DNA of 64,000 bases, from NCBI GenBank assembly GCA_025716815.1, contig JAIXMN010000020.1, positions 62,001 through 126,000 on the forward strand, given 5' to 3'. Positions 1 to 11,681 of the stretch are shown in pieces. The position numbers were made by a program, and so were the translations under genes. Source of the DNA: Dichotomocladium elegans (taxonomy: Eukaryota > Mucoromycota > Mucoromycetes > Mucorales > Lichtheimiaceae). Each line of letters begins with the position of its first letter. The first letter of the stretch is position 1. A model generated the notes under the pieces. That model searched no databases, was not told the DNA's origin, and saw only the letters and a program-made list of their open reading frames with translations.

Positions 1-76
1 TCGTTTTCTTCAGTGGGGATGGAGCCGTTTTGCAAGTGATTCCCCCCTCCTCATCTGCCGATTGACGGTTCCCGCC

Positions 77-703
77 ATGGTAAGCAGTTGCAACAAGCAA
101 AGAGAGAGAGAGAGAAAGAGAAGAGAAAGACAACTACGATCAACAGGATATGCAACAAAAAGACATGTCGAACGGGAACGGATGGATGGATGGATGGATG
201 GATGGATGGATAGATACACTAACCCGATACCTAACTTCGTTTTTTCTATGCCTGTGCATGCGTTTTGTGTCCATGTTCCATTTGCAATCTTTTGTGTTGC
301 GTACATCGCCGTCGTGCATAATTAGGTTAACATTCCCAAGACCAGAAACACGTACTGCAAGGGCAAGAAGTGCCGCAAGCACACTCCCCACAAGGTCACT
401 CAGTACAAGACCGGCAAGGCTTCCCTCTACGCTCAGGGTAAGAGACGTTACGACCGCAAGCAGTCCGGTTATGGTGGTCAGACCAAGCCCATCTTCCACA
501 AGAAGGCCAAGACCACCAAGAAGATCGTCCTTCGTCTCGAATGCACTGGTATGAATGAGAACAATTATGACTCAGCTCATCGCATGCTGATACGTATTCC
601 GTTTATAGCCTGCAAGTACAAGATGCAGCTTCCTCTCAAGCGTTGCAAGCACTTCGAATTGGGTGGTGACAAGAAGACCAAGGGTGCTGCTCTTGTGTTC
701 TAA
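77..703 (+). CDS. RPL42: 60S ribosomal protein eL42 (L44e)
   Basis: Large-subunit ribosomal protein located near the E-site. Exons 77-79, 326-548 and 609-703 give 106 residues, the usual length. The first coding exon is only the ATG: GTAAGC follows at once and the second exon opens with [16 protein letters not shown], as in all eL42 proteins. The four zinc-type cysteines are present (C12, C17 and the pair in the last third), and the protein ends KTKGAALVF. Residue 56 is proline (GGQTKPIF), the form known from yeasts to go with cycloheximide sensitivity; glutamine there gives resistance. The 3' end faces the 3' end of the next gene, with an AATAAA at 731-736. Intron 1 carries a GATG tandem repeat. 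Confidence 0.97.
180..212. repeat. GATG tetranucleotide microsatellite in RPL42 intron 1
   Basis: About eight near-perfect GATG units lie inside the first intron of RPL42. A second short GATG tract lies near 14705-14728, upstream of eS7. Confidence 0.9.
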
Positions 704-835
704 GTGCATACACTTTTCTTCAATTGGCTCAATAAATACAACAAATAATCCAAAGGGAGAGATGTTGTTTTGAGAGATACGATAAGATGAGATTGGCGGG
801 GGGAGCCGGAGCAAGTGATTGTGCTGTAAGTTTAT

Positions 836-3689
836 TCAATCTTGTTTTGGTGAACTGGATCGTTTCGAAAGGATGGTATGGGAGAGGTCTCCGCCATGGC
901 TCAACCCAGATCCGTTCTGACCCAGCGATTCGACGTTGTCTTCAACGTCGACGCCGTGCGTCTGCTGCTGATGGCGACGAGCGTCTGGCTCTTCGCGACA
1001 AGCTCGACAACCGTCGATGATCACCCGCACCCGCTGACTCTTACTGCGCGAGGCCAAAAACCCGCCTTTCCCTCGAACTAGCATGATACCAATAAAGACA
1101 AGCCAGTACGTCCACATATTTAATACGAGCGTGGGATACAGTCCACCGTAAAATGAGGCAAGCCTCAGTAGGCCGGATACGCGCCATAGCCAGTACAGCA
1201 CCTCGAGACCCTTGAACCATGCGCGTTCATTGAGTTGCTTGCGTGAACCGAGGATGCGACAATGCAGGTCCACACCGTCTGTCGCACGCCATCCAAAAAG
1301 TACAAGGAATAGGCCAACGTTAAAGAAAAGCTGAATAAAGGCAAATTTCCAGGTGTCGGCGAGCGGAACCCATTCCTGGCCAAACATAAGACCCCACATG
1401 TAGAATGTACCGAACCGCTCGGCGTCGGTATCGCCAGAAGGGATAAACTCAGCCCTGAACCACGGCAGTGATATAAGACCCAGTGTATAGCCTAAGAATG
1501 CGTACCAGATCACCGGCTGATCGTTCGGAAGCTGGAGGAGCCGCAGGGCCCAGATGAGTGTCTGGCGCTCGATAAAGTGGAAGGGACCGCATGTGTCGGG
1601 TTCCTGGTCAATCGCATGGATTTTGACAAGAATCCGCGTGTTCAGACTGCTCGAGCTATAAACCCGTGGCACCAGCAACAGCGAAAGGAGAATAAATAAA
1701 CCGAGGATCGAGAACGTACAGAGCTAGTCCGTCTGTCAGCCAGGCTCTGCATATCTCACCAACCAATCCTCGACACTACTTTACCATGGAAGATATATGC
1801 GCACCCATAAACCATTCGCCAAACCCGCCACGGATACTGTCACGCATTGCATCCATGCGGAAGATCGTAGTAGCCTGACCCATCCTATCGCCAACCACAG
1901 CCTCGATGCGAATAGTGTGCGGCTCTCGGTCATCAAAATCGTTTGGATCCCAGGTCGATACCCACAGCGGCAACGACGCATTGCCTACAAAGGTAGCCGG
2001 GAACGGATGTCGCTTGTCGTCGAAAAAGATCCGTACCCGCAGCTCGGAAGGTTCGGTGTCGGAGAAGACTAGGAAACGGACATGTGAGCTTCGCTTGGGA
2101 AGATGGAAGGGTTCTTTGTGCGCAAGCACATAGCGTGAGTCTTTTGGGTTTGTGATGACAACGACAGGCGCGATCTCCAGTTTCGCTGGTGGCCAGGGGA
2201 CCCTTTTGTCAGGGCCCAGTACAGGGATCTGCCCGGTCTTCTGGATCTGATCGACTGGCAGGTCAATGTCAGTAAAGGAAATCAAGTCATGGTCGATCGC
2301 CACAATTCTGTAAGCACCGTGGTCTTTCATGTCCGCAAGCTCAAGCTCAAGCATGTCGGTCTGGTAGTTGTATCGCTGCAACACATCCCCGAGCCCTAGT
2401 TCAGGTATGTTTAATGCGCCCATCCTTCCGTCTTTTCGTCTCGTCCTTACCACCAAACAATCGATGAAGATGACCGCAGAAATACACGCTAGCACGACTT
2501 GCGAGATCCTGAAATGTTTTCCCTGTCGATGACTTGCCAAAAACCATGGTTGTCGTTGGATAATGCGAAAACTGGGTCATGATGTGTTACTTGCATATCT
2601 CATCCTATGAATGTCGATAAAAGAAAAAAGGGTGGCTGACGCTTACCACAAATGTATGATTATACAGCGTCGATTGCAGGATAGTGCTTGTCAGTCGATC
2701 CATGACAGCTGATGTGAAATAACCGAAAAAGTTGAGAGGACGTCCAGGGCCACGTTTGGGACTAGAACGAGCGGATATAAGTTAACTCCATATACAAGCA
2801 ACTGCCCACCACAAAAAAAACATCGGTTGATTCTACTTGCGTTGCATCTGCAGCCACAAAACGGTACCGGCCGTAAGGCTTTACAATGTCCCAAGCATAG
2901 ACACCGTGGCCATCATGAATGAGCTTCGCACTCTTGCCATAGTCGCGATAAAGATTGTGAGCGGATTCCCAGGATGCGAGATTGAACGCATCATGGTTAC
3001 CCTTCATATCGTACCAGGACACATTCCCTGCGCTTTGTTCAACAATGGCCTTGTACATTTCCCATTCCTCCTTGTACTGTTCGGTTTTTATCTTGTGCGC
3101 ATCCTTTGCGTCGGTCAGGTCGCCCGTGACAATGACACATTCGGGTCTGTGGAGCCCACCACCAGCCACATTAAGCATGTGAGTTGGAACTGAGGCCGCC
3201 ATTATTCCGCGGCCATACGTAAACACAGAGTTGTTTCTGCTGGAGTGTATTTACCTTAACATGGGTAAAACTGATCTCATAAAATGCAAAAAGTGCGTCG
3301 TGTGTCCTTGGGATTCGAATTTGGACACATGAAGATCAGATATCTATGTTTTATGATGAGATCTCCACCATCGTCCACTTTGTAAGAGTGCCGAGAGATG
3401 CGCCAACCCCTCCCACCCGCCGGCCGATCGCTCAAGCTATGCTATGGGATTTAATTTGTACCTGAACAAAATAAAACAGGTTGGATGGCGTGTCGTCCAT
3501 GATGAATTCCGGTATGCCTTCTTTCTTGTAGCGAGAAGGCAGTCGAGAATCCGAAGAGGACGGATCACGGCCATTTGGCTGATTACGAGGAATAAGATCA
3601 ACCGTGGATGCATGATAGAGTTGGACGGCGCGAAATGTACAAATGACAGACAGGGCGAAAGCGGCCCATGTGGACCATGTAAATTTCAT
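836..3689 (-). CDS. TMEM62-like membrane metallophosphoesterase
   Basis: Membrane-anchored calcineurin-like phosphoesterase of the TMEM62 family; substrate unknown. Exons on the minus strand: 3462-3689, 3255-3343, 2841-3146, 2647-2761, 2451-2571, 1785-2395 and 836-1723, giving 785 residues. One N-terminal hydrophobic segment lies at about residues 5-25. All five metal-binding blocks are present in order: SDLH (78-81), GDLTD (114-118), GNHD (155-158), SHYP (248-251) and GHLH (279-282). The C-terminal third has several hydrophobic segments, as in TMEM62. The intron 2762-2840 only keeps frame with a GC donor (GCAAGT), which restores the family sequence DATPKRGPG. The basic, low-complexity C-terminus (about 70 residues) is longer than in animal homologues and could hide an unspliced end. 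The 5' end faces the Clr2-domain gene. Confidence 0.88.
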
Positions 3690-4123
3690 GAAGATTCAAC
3701 GAAGAATAAGTACAAGTTCGATGCCTGCGGTCTGGGACAAATAGGAAGAAAAGGATGCTTGCAGTGTTTGCCCCCACCCCCTCTTTGGGTCTTTCAACTT
3801 TTTAATGAAAGACAACACACACACACACACAAAAAAAAAGAAAGGTCTTCTCTCTCCTATTCGCTCGTGTCGAGGTGAGCTGATTCATTAATGAGTCTTG
3901 TTTAAATGAGTCTTTGCGCATGCTGCGCCCCGGGCTTCCGAGAACTCCTTCTTGATTGACCAGCCAGCGTCCATGCGCGCCTATCTCATCCAAACACAAC
4001 CTCCACTCGTTCTCCCCACCAAGCTAGGATCCCGTTGCAAGGGGCATTTTTTTCCACCATATTAATTTTTTCCCTGTCCGCTCTCCTTGCTTCATTTGTT
4101 ATACAGTATTTTTTTTTTTTTGA
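3690..4123. other. Divergent intergenic region
   Basis: It separates the TMEM62-like gene (-) from the Clr2-domain gene (+). It contains a CA/A tract near 3815-3840. No coding segment is supported. Confidence 0.5.
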
Positions 4124-4911
4124 ATGGCTAGAATCCGTCCACCTGACGTTTCTGATGGAGTCGATGGAGAAAGTCAAGCATTTAAACGCAACTATAAGAT
4201 CATAGACCTGAAACAAGTAACTCGCTCTGGTGGAAAAACCAGCTGGTTTGCATTGTTGGGAGCTGCGATCACAGGCAAAAGAGGTAACTCCTGCTTTGTT
4301 ACAAGGCGTGCAAGGGCCAAATGTTCGGAATAGCCCAATGCTCACTCGACGGTGCAAATAAAGGATCTCAGTTGGCGGACTTACCCCGAGGATACGTGTT
4401 TGCCGTGCCACGGTCGCACGATAGTCGGAAGTACATTCTAGGTCTTTATAAAAACACGCACCACTCACCAGCCGAACCTGTACTGACACCACACTGTCGA
4501 CGACATAGGCCATCCTTCTGGAAAATCATTTAGACGTTCGGGTAAGTGGGATAACGACTGAAGAACAACAAAGCAGTTGCAGGTTTACGCATATATCTCA
4601 CGCTCGGGGGACACCCGTACGCAATAGCCGATTTCTTACCGCACCTGAAATGGTTGATGTCCGGTGGCAGCAGCGAGACACCGTGCATTTGCTGTCTCTG
4701 TCATCCGGACCGGCCACTTCCGTCCTCTAACCTGAAACGCCCCTCTCCACACTCCAATGCTAGCAAAGGCAAACGGATCACAGGCTCTCTGCGCAAGCTC
4801 AAACATGTCGTGATTGAGTTACCAAGGAGGGCTGAGATGGCACCCGTGGAGCCATCGGAGCTAGTCCCCATACCTCATACCCTTATCACCCCTGCTGAGC
4901 CCTGGTGTTGA
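4124..4911 (+). CDS. Clr2-type transcription-silencing domain protein, short or truncated
   Basis: Model: exons 4124-4283, 4334-4441 and 4583-4911 (198 residues); acceptor 4364 is an in-phase alternative for exon 2. The translation follows the order of the N-terminal domain of Clr2, a subunit of the fission-yeast SHREC heterochromatin complex: SDGVDGES then NYKIIDL, then a W...LG helix (TSWFALLGAAITG), then LADLPRGYVF, then the conserved core GHPYAIADFLPHLKWLM followed by a CICCLC cluster. The larger C-terminal Clr2 domain is absent. The reading frame stops seven bases before recognisable transposon sequence, so the gene may have been cut short by insertion, or may be a natural short form. 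The donor at 4442 (GTCTTT) is weak. Role in chromatin silencing is inference from the domain. Confidence 0.5.
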
Positions 4912-4938
4912 TGTCTATGATACACTATTTTTTAAAAT

Positions 4939-5000
4939 CAAAAGTCGCACCCTGCCAGTTCTGAAGTCGCAGGATCGCAAAAATACAAATCGCATTTTTG
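4939..5000. repeat. 62-bp subterminal block, inverted relative to copy B
   Basis: The block starts CAAAAGTCG and ends CGCATTTTTG, an imperfect inverted repeat. It matches 20984-21045 at 61 of 62 positions. In copy B the rest of the element runs in the opposite direction while the block does not, so one copy has inverted it. Confidence 0.85.
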
Positions 5001-5560
5001 CCCGGAAATCTTTACGCGTGATGACAAAGCAAATGTCGCATACATACACGGAAAGATGTCGCAAATCCATCTCATCCTTATGACTCTTTCTCTTTATAAA
5101 CTTTTACATTCTGAAATGAGCAATCTATTATTTTACAACTATGGCCAAGGTCATGTCGTTGATGAGGAAATGTACTCACTTCAATCCGTTTGTTCTTACA
5201 CTGAATATCTGCGTAGCATATCGTGCAAAGATAACTCTGAGTTTACTCTCACACACATTCCCAAGCGAAAGGATACATACACTCGGATGAAAGAAGCGGG
5301 GATCAAGGGCAGTTACACAGCATACACTGATCAAGGCAAGGTCAGCTTTTTCAAACGGATGTTTGAGAAGGAACTTGAGTGCATCAGCTGCTAGGAATCC
5401 ACGTTCGCTAAGCCCAACAATGGGCACTAGAGTACGAGAACGACCCTGGCAGCATTTTTAAAAAAGCCTAATGCGAGGAGTCGTTCGTGTATTCTCAAAT
5501 GAAGAGCATAGCAGCTTTATTTGGTAAATGACAATGCACCTATCCAGAGGGGGCTGAGGA

Positions 5561-5663
5561 TACAATGGCCACCCGTTACAGTGGTACCCTCGGTTCCAGG
5601 AAATCGCATCACTATATCGAATTATCATTATAACGAATATCACTATAACGGGCGGTCACTGTA
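5561..5663. mobile_element. Small MITE with pogo-like inverted termini
   Basis: About 103 bp, starting TACAATGGCCACCC and ending GGGCGGTCACTGTA, with internal TTATAGTGATATTCG-type inverted arms and flanking TA, as produced by Tc1/mariner/pogo enzymes. A second copy lies at 19455-19543. It sits inside transposon copy A in place of part of the transposase. Confidence 0.75.
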
Positions 5664-6176
5664 TCTCTAAATATATCGAGTATCGAAGATATCGATGTGC
5701 GATTGAGCAGCTTTGGTCAGCTGTCAAGAGCAAAGCAATCTTCTAATATTCCGGATCCTTTGTAGATAATGGGATCAGCCTAGCTCAAGTGCCTCGAGAG
5801 TAGATGATATGAGCTCTGGGTGGGGACCGTGGTTTGGCTGCATCCGCGCAGGTCTCCCACCATGGATTCGTCGAGATGCTTTCATTCTTCCGTTGCTTCT
5901 GCCGCTGGTGTTTTCATTGGTCTATCATCGACCCTCCTGGTTCCTCCAAACCTTCCACCTTGTTATTGCAGTGATACACCTAGCTACCTTCGTGCTATGT
6001 TAAAGAGTGAGAAGGAGGCTGATATCTTCTGTTGACTAACGGGTATGTCTCCTGTCTTTTTTATCCATGCGTCATAATTTTCGTCCCTTAGGAAATTTAT
6101 TTTTGAAAATAAGGTATAGATCCTTACATTGTTCTCTTCTTAGCCATTGAGATATGCGATGTCTGTATACGCATTT

Positions 6177-7914
6177 CTATTGTAAATAAGGTCTCTCGGG
6201 TCCGGGACATATGATCTTCAATGCATCAAGATCGTAAGGTACATGTTTTTCGTGCGGTGCTGAAAACATATTCTATCGGTCGAATGCAGTTGTTAGAAAC
6301 GAAAAACTCAACAGCAGAGTACAAGTCTTGACTTACGTTCCACAAGACGATGGCCATGACCTCATTTGCACACTTGTTTGGATGGAAACTACAGAGAGCT
6401 AGTCAGATGAACCTGGCACAAGACATTTTTCGCCCCTGCATACCAATCAAATCCACTCAAGTAGCTCTGCTTGAATTTCGAGAACGGAAAGAAGGTGAAC
6501 CCCGGCTGATACACAACGTGAAAATCATGGGTGGAGAACAATGGATCCCTCGCCAATTTTATGAGTCTTGCATTATACTCCATCACTAGATTATCTGCGG
6601 CTACATGCGTAAAATGTTAGACTCTGGTCTCTCTTGCCATGGGTTTGTAACACACACCTAGGCGCTGTGCATCGTTGCCCTGAATACAAGAGCAGATCGC
6701 CATGTGGGACGTGTTCCACACGAATTCACAATAGTCATCCCCCTGAATTGCGTCGTAGACGCTTGATATCTTGAAGTCCACGTATTAGGTGATGCGAAGG
6801 GCTGAATTCACATACGAACATTGAACAAACCGACGAGATTGACAAACGATTTGCTCACATCCGTCTTGAGCCGATACAGCACTTCCCGTATATTTGCTTC
6901 AAATACGTCGGCCTCGGCCATAGACGGTAGGCCAGTAAACGGCGGATCGCACAAGACACATATGTTATTTGCACCGATGAAAAGCGTGATCATCTTCCAT
7001 TCGTCCCGGACCGACTGATAATGCCGGTTAGAATTGAGGAGATGCACCAATCGGTCGACTTGCTTGCTTAGGTCCTGGGCCTTTGCCCCACTCACCTGTA
7101 TTCAAGCGATTAGTTTTCTATATCCTTCCCTCCCACACGCGTATGTATTCCCACCACCTCAACTCCCCTTTCACCCCCACACTTGCAGCGTTATTCAATG
7201 CTTTGCCGCGCGACATTGGAAAGGTCACGCCCTCGGGCCCGCCTTCCAATCGATGGTAAGTGCGAAAGAAATTGGCCACGGTGGGCTCGCTGGGATCCAT
7301 CCCAGCCGAAAACACTTTTCCGCGGTATTCCCAAATCGATGCGAAAGGAGGATGCCCTGTATCCAACATCTTCAGCATTTTCCTTCTTGTCACTACCGTA
7401 CGTTCGCTTTCCCATATCTCTCTTCTTCTTTTCAGTAACGATACATACCCGAAATCATCCCAAACCCAGCCGTAATACTATCTCCAAGTGCAATCACAGA
7501 TTTGATATCCTATTACATATATAGATATATCAGACGTATATGAGATGCCCGCGAGGACTAAAATAGATGTAGAAGCTGGTAATTGATCTAGACTAATGGT
7601 GCATGTTTTCTTACGTGCGGGCGCAGATGACGGGCATCACGTGCTGCATCTTGACCGTCCTCCCAGAAGAACGGATCACATTGGAAATCTGGCAACGTCA
7701 CAGGACATACAGAAGACGATCCATTGGTATGGCCACCCAGCGAGTTGTAAAACTGCTCCAACAGCCGAGTCCATTCGTCCGTGAAGGGTGGGATAAGCCG
7801 ACCGCTAGTTTTGAGTGGATCGTTCAGGAGGGGCGTTTGATAGGGTTCGGCAGCTGCAGCAGCAGCTGCAATGATGTATAAGGCCAGTAGGATCAAGAAT
7901 ATATGTATATCCAT
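6177..7914 (-). CDS. Secreted GDSL/SGNH phospholipase B-like lipase
   Basis: Hydrolyses acyl chains of (lyso)phospholipids if it behaves like the animal/fungal PLB1 family. Exons on the minus strand: 7615-7914, 7449-7509, 7181-7356, 6820-7095, 6658-6769, 6444-6600, 6337-6388 and 6177-6272, giving 409 residues. Residues 1-23 form a signal peptide (a hydrophobic core ending AAAAAAAEP). Block I is ALGDSITAG with nucleophile S111; the family motif WEYRG follows; block V is DCFHPN with D360 and H363. Block III reads GANN (220-223) where the family usually has GxND, so the last Asp is replaced. One splice donor (6819, GTTCGT) is weak but needed for frame and restores FNISSVYD. Expected outside the cell or at its surface. 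Confidence 0.9.
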
Positions 7915-8378
7915 CGGTAAATGTTAGTGTGCGCGTGTGAAAAAGAGAGAGAAGATGGGGGGGCCGGAAAGCTCGCCCAAATAAAAAAAAGATGAAACAA
8001 AATGAACAAAAAAGCAATTCACATCCCGACGCATAAACAAGGCCATGTGTGGTTGTGATACTTGATCACTGAAGACACATGGCGGTGTGGGTGGCTGAAC
8101 GGAAGATGGAGTCAGTGTAAGACGATAAATATTTCATGAGCGATATGTAGACCCACTGCAGACAGAAATCACAGCAAAGTCATTCGTCTTACTCCACATC
8201 CCCCGGACCAGGGGGAAGACCGTTAGCATCCCATATCTATCATGAGTTGCAAGATATTACCCCAAGCAAGATCTTTTGTTCTTCTCATGTTCCTTTTGCT
8301 TTCGATTACTAGCGGGCTTGGGTCAAATGTTGCGCTTTAAAAAATGGCATAGCACCAATGCTTTGCGACTGCGACGGT
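7915..8378. other. Intergenic, upstream of phospholipase and downstream of the GPCR gene
   Basis: A purine-rich stretch near 7945-7960 and an A-run near 7983-7990 fit a minus-strand promoter (CT-rich on the coding strand). No gene is seen. Confidence 0.5.
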
Positions 8379-11300
8379 CTAATCCATTAGTTCATTAACA
8401 AGGCTCTCAATGTCCCATGTAACCTCTGAAATATGAACACGATCGCGCTCATTGTCATCCCATCCATCAGCAATGTACGCAATGCTCACAACCGCATTCC
8501 TGAATCCTCGTCCCATGTCTTGTGTTCTCCTGGCCATGTCCGGTATCTTGGGGCTGCTAGATGTCCAGCTCTCTGGCATGCTGAGAGGACCTATGTGGCC
8601 AAAATCTTTTGCAACAGTCGGCGATGTGTGTTCCATGGCCAATTGCGTTGGCACGTGGCATATCGGATGGACTTTGGGGTAGTGTCCCTTCGGCCTGGCG
8701 GTGAGCCGCGTAAAGTTGAGGCAAGTGATGGAGGGGGTCGAGCCGGGCGAGGGCGAGGGTGGAGGCGAAGGGGTGGCTGGGGGAGACCAGAAGGCGCCAC
8801 TGATGCTTCGCGACCGTGGTCGACTGCTTGATTTTGACCTCGGACGATTCGAAATCACGCTTGAACGGCGATGGATAAACATCGTCTCTCCCATTTTTCC
8901 AGCCAGGTCCTTCACCCTCCTTACGCGTTTTGTCCTTATGTTTGCACTCCTTCCCCACATATGATGGATGATGGCCCGGCGTGATAGATCGCTTTTGGCT
9001 GGTAGTGAATCGGCTGTCATCCGTCGTACTCTTGGGCTACCTTGAGCACCTACAGGACCCAAAGAATCCTTAGGATCGGCCGAGGTTAGGAGGAAAACTT
9101 TCTCCTCTTTCTGCTGATCAGTTGGGTCGGTCACTCTCAGCACAAGCTCACTACGCGGCCGCAATCTCTGCTTTCCGGGCGCGATGTCGTCTCTCCCTGG
9201 CTGGAGTACAGGGCTCGAAGACACCGGCTCTCTGTCAGCGTTTGTCACTGTATGTTCGTCCCATCTCGATGTGATGGGCGCCTTTCCTTTTAGATCGATG
9301 TCGTGCCGAGATACCATCGGTTCAGGCTGCTTGGTTGCTTGCCACGCCGTAGACTTAATTTCGTTACGGCTATCTAATGTCGTTTTTCCAGTAGCGCTGC
9401 TGGCACTCGTAGCTTCGGATATGTAACTGACCGGCTGCGACGTGATCCGATCAACATGTTGTAATTTTCGCAGCTGGAAGCTGCCGCTACAGCCGTTTAA
9501 CAGCCGGTGTGTGTTGGTTCCTGGTTGATTCCTTGGCTCTATCTCAAGGCCATCTCGGTCTGGCGCCTTCACACGGCATATGTGGATGAGAAACCAATGC
9601 ACGGTCTTCGCAAAATGAGGATGCTCGTACGGTTCCACAATGCCACACTGCCTGCCGATCTCCGACCGCTTCATTTCTGCCGCGAATGCATTATGGGAAC
9701 CGATCGAATCAGGCTGTGGTGAAGCAGTATAGAGTTCATTTTTCTCTGCGTCAAATACAATACCACTCCCTATTATGACTCGATGCATGGGTATTATTGG
9801 GTTGTGCCAAAACGGATTCAAGGATGACAGTCCACCCTGGGTGTTCCCTGGCTCCAGAACACCCTCTGCTTCTTTTTTGGATATGCATGGAAAGAGTATG
9901 CTCACAAAGTATCGGTGCCTGCTGGTTACAGATTTTGGCTGATCATCCAATGGTGCGGATCGCTCCGGAGTATCGACTCTGGAGATGGAAGATGGTTGCC
10001 TATTCTCGGCTGATCTTTCTTCGGAGGTCTTGGAACCGTTGAAGCGAGCACCAGTGGTCCATTCCGGACTCGGTGAATCCTCAATCCTGCTCATATTACT
10101 CATTCCATGCTTTCTCCCCTCTTCAAATCCAGCATGTTGACGCGTATCATCGTCGTTAGTGCTTTCAACTACAGCCAGACGTTGGTCGAATGCAAAGTAT
10201 TCGTCCACGTAATAATTCTTTAACCTTGCCCAGCTCTCCTTGGCAACCGAGACCACAGATGGGTCAGAGAAGAATATGCAGCTAACCATGAATCCTGTAT
10301 TTAACGACCATGAGCCATTTCGTCTTTATTTGTATGTAAATACGCATACCTACCAAGCAGATTGGAGAAGATCGTATCAAGGACAAACACCGGGTACGGA
10401 ATTTGCCCCTTCTTGATGATAGATATTTCAATAGCTACCCCCCAGACCTTAGAAATCATTGGAACTGTTGTAGAAACGGGAAGTGTCAAGTTACTAAAGA
10501 GCCGCATCATTTGATTTTGCCCAAGCGTACTAATGGGGTATCCGATGCACCGGAGTGCAACTTTACGGAACGTGACGGTGCTCATTCGCGTTCGGGGAAG
10601 TCGGTGCACTTGTACAGCAGCATCGTTTGCGTTATTGCTTGGTCTGTTTTTCATGTCGAGCATGCCAATAAAATAATCCTGCTTATGCCGAAATTTGACA
10701 ATGGCCAACACTGCGCAGATAGTGGCGATAATAATGGCGAGCAGAAGCCAGGAATAGTACCACATCTATTGCATTATGTATATGCATATGCATATGCATA
10801 ATATGCAACCATATATACACCTCATCATTATCATAAACTTGGACACTCATAAGCGAAAAAAAAAAACCAATCATAAGATTGGCATGTTCACTTGCCCATT
10901 TGAACGTACGTTGAGCGCGCCCTACGTAAAGATAACGAAACCTGCCAGCAGGTCCAACTTCAACAATTATGTTTCTTTGTCTCACTGCTGATATCAGGGT
11001 ATGGACGTACCAGCACGAGGTATTCATGGTGGCTGTGGGGCCGACCGTAGTAGCCGCAGGTACTACGACAGTAATAATGGCCGATGCGACGATGAAAGTG
11101 TAGTAATACTTCTCTTTTCTCTCGGGATATTTTGCACGGATGACGAAAACAACAACGAGATGGACGCCAACCATCGCTAGACACATGGATGCCATCGTAT
11201 CTGCCCCGATCATAAAGAAAATCAATACGCGGCAGGCCATGGTCTTGTCGCCGACGACGGTGGTCGGAAGACCAACAAGGCAGTATATAAGATTACAAAA

Positions 11301-11474
11301 ACACGACAAGACGATCAAGCGCAACGTTATGCGGTTAGCCATCGGAGGTCTATACCATAAGATAAAGAAGAACGCTAGCAGGACGACAAGGCTACACAGA
11401 ATGGAGAGAGCTGCACTGGAGAGCATGAATGCGATCTGCCCACCCTTTCTCTCGATCATATCTCCGTCTGCCAT
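8379..11474 (-). CDS. Seven-transmembrane G-protein-coupled receptor with a long C-tail
   Basis: Exons on the minus strand: 11011-11474, 10821-10845, 10354-10765 and 8379-10294 (938 residues). TM1-TM4 lie in exon 1 (about residues 15-150) with the TM3-start cysteine (MACRVLIFF). The ECL2 cysteine (TNTSC) falls at the junction to a 25-nt exon that reads VQVYDNDE; the next exon opens with TM5 (MWYYSWLLLAI). TM6-TM7 end with NLLGFMVSCIFFSDPSV. A hydrophilic tail of about 630 residues follows, rich in S, T, P and R, with polybasic and proline stretches near its middle; it has no domain I recognise and may be a phosphorylation/arrestin-type platform (inference). The fold resembles cAMP-receptor/Git3-like fungal GPCRs; the ligand is unknown. 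Its promoter is shared with DNMT2. Confidence 0.85.
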
Positions 11475-11681
11475 TGGAGTCTACAGTGATGAAATGGGAG
11501 GGGTGAAGAAAAGAGAAGATCAAAAAGGAGCAAGGAGTGAAAGAGAAGAGAAGGCATGCAAATATGTCCCGAAGAATGATGGTTTTGTTGGGTGGGGTAT
11601 TCAGGTGGCTGAGTGAAGGCTCTGGCCCGATTTTTTTAAAAGATAAACCGCCTACTTTCTTTCAACGAGCAGCAACGATCC
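11475..11681. promoter_or_regulatory. Divergent promoter region between the GPCR and DNMT2 genes
   Basis: Only 207 bp separate the two start codons, so both promoters must overlap here unless the 5' UTRs are very short. It is A/G-rich on the plus strand (11495-11560). No clear TATA box was seen. Confidence 0.6.

Larger units (their letters stand above)
4918..6118 (+). mobile_element. Decayed IS630/Tc1-like transposon, copy A
   Basis: A relic in plus orientation. A reading frame at 5116-5394 encodes the N-terminal part of a transposase (EEMYSLQSVCSYTEYLRSI, then a region ending in FFKRMFEKE). Frameshifts follow, and much of the catalytic core is missing; near 5705-5745 the glutamate motif survives as IEQLWS. 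The right end (about 6098-6118) is TTATTTTTGAAAATAA, the inverse of the left end of copy B at 18813. Short palindrome-like AT termini plus subterminal TGTCG motifs recur in all copies. A small MITE sits inside it at 5561-5663. The element lies between the Clr2-domain gene and the phospholipase gene, whose stop codon is about 60 bp beyond its right end. The element does not look active. Confidence 0.75.

Noticed and set aside
3986..4513. 175-residue frame on the minus strand
   Set aside because: It overlaps the better supported Clr2-domain exons on the plus strand and has no family resemblance.
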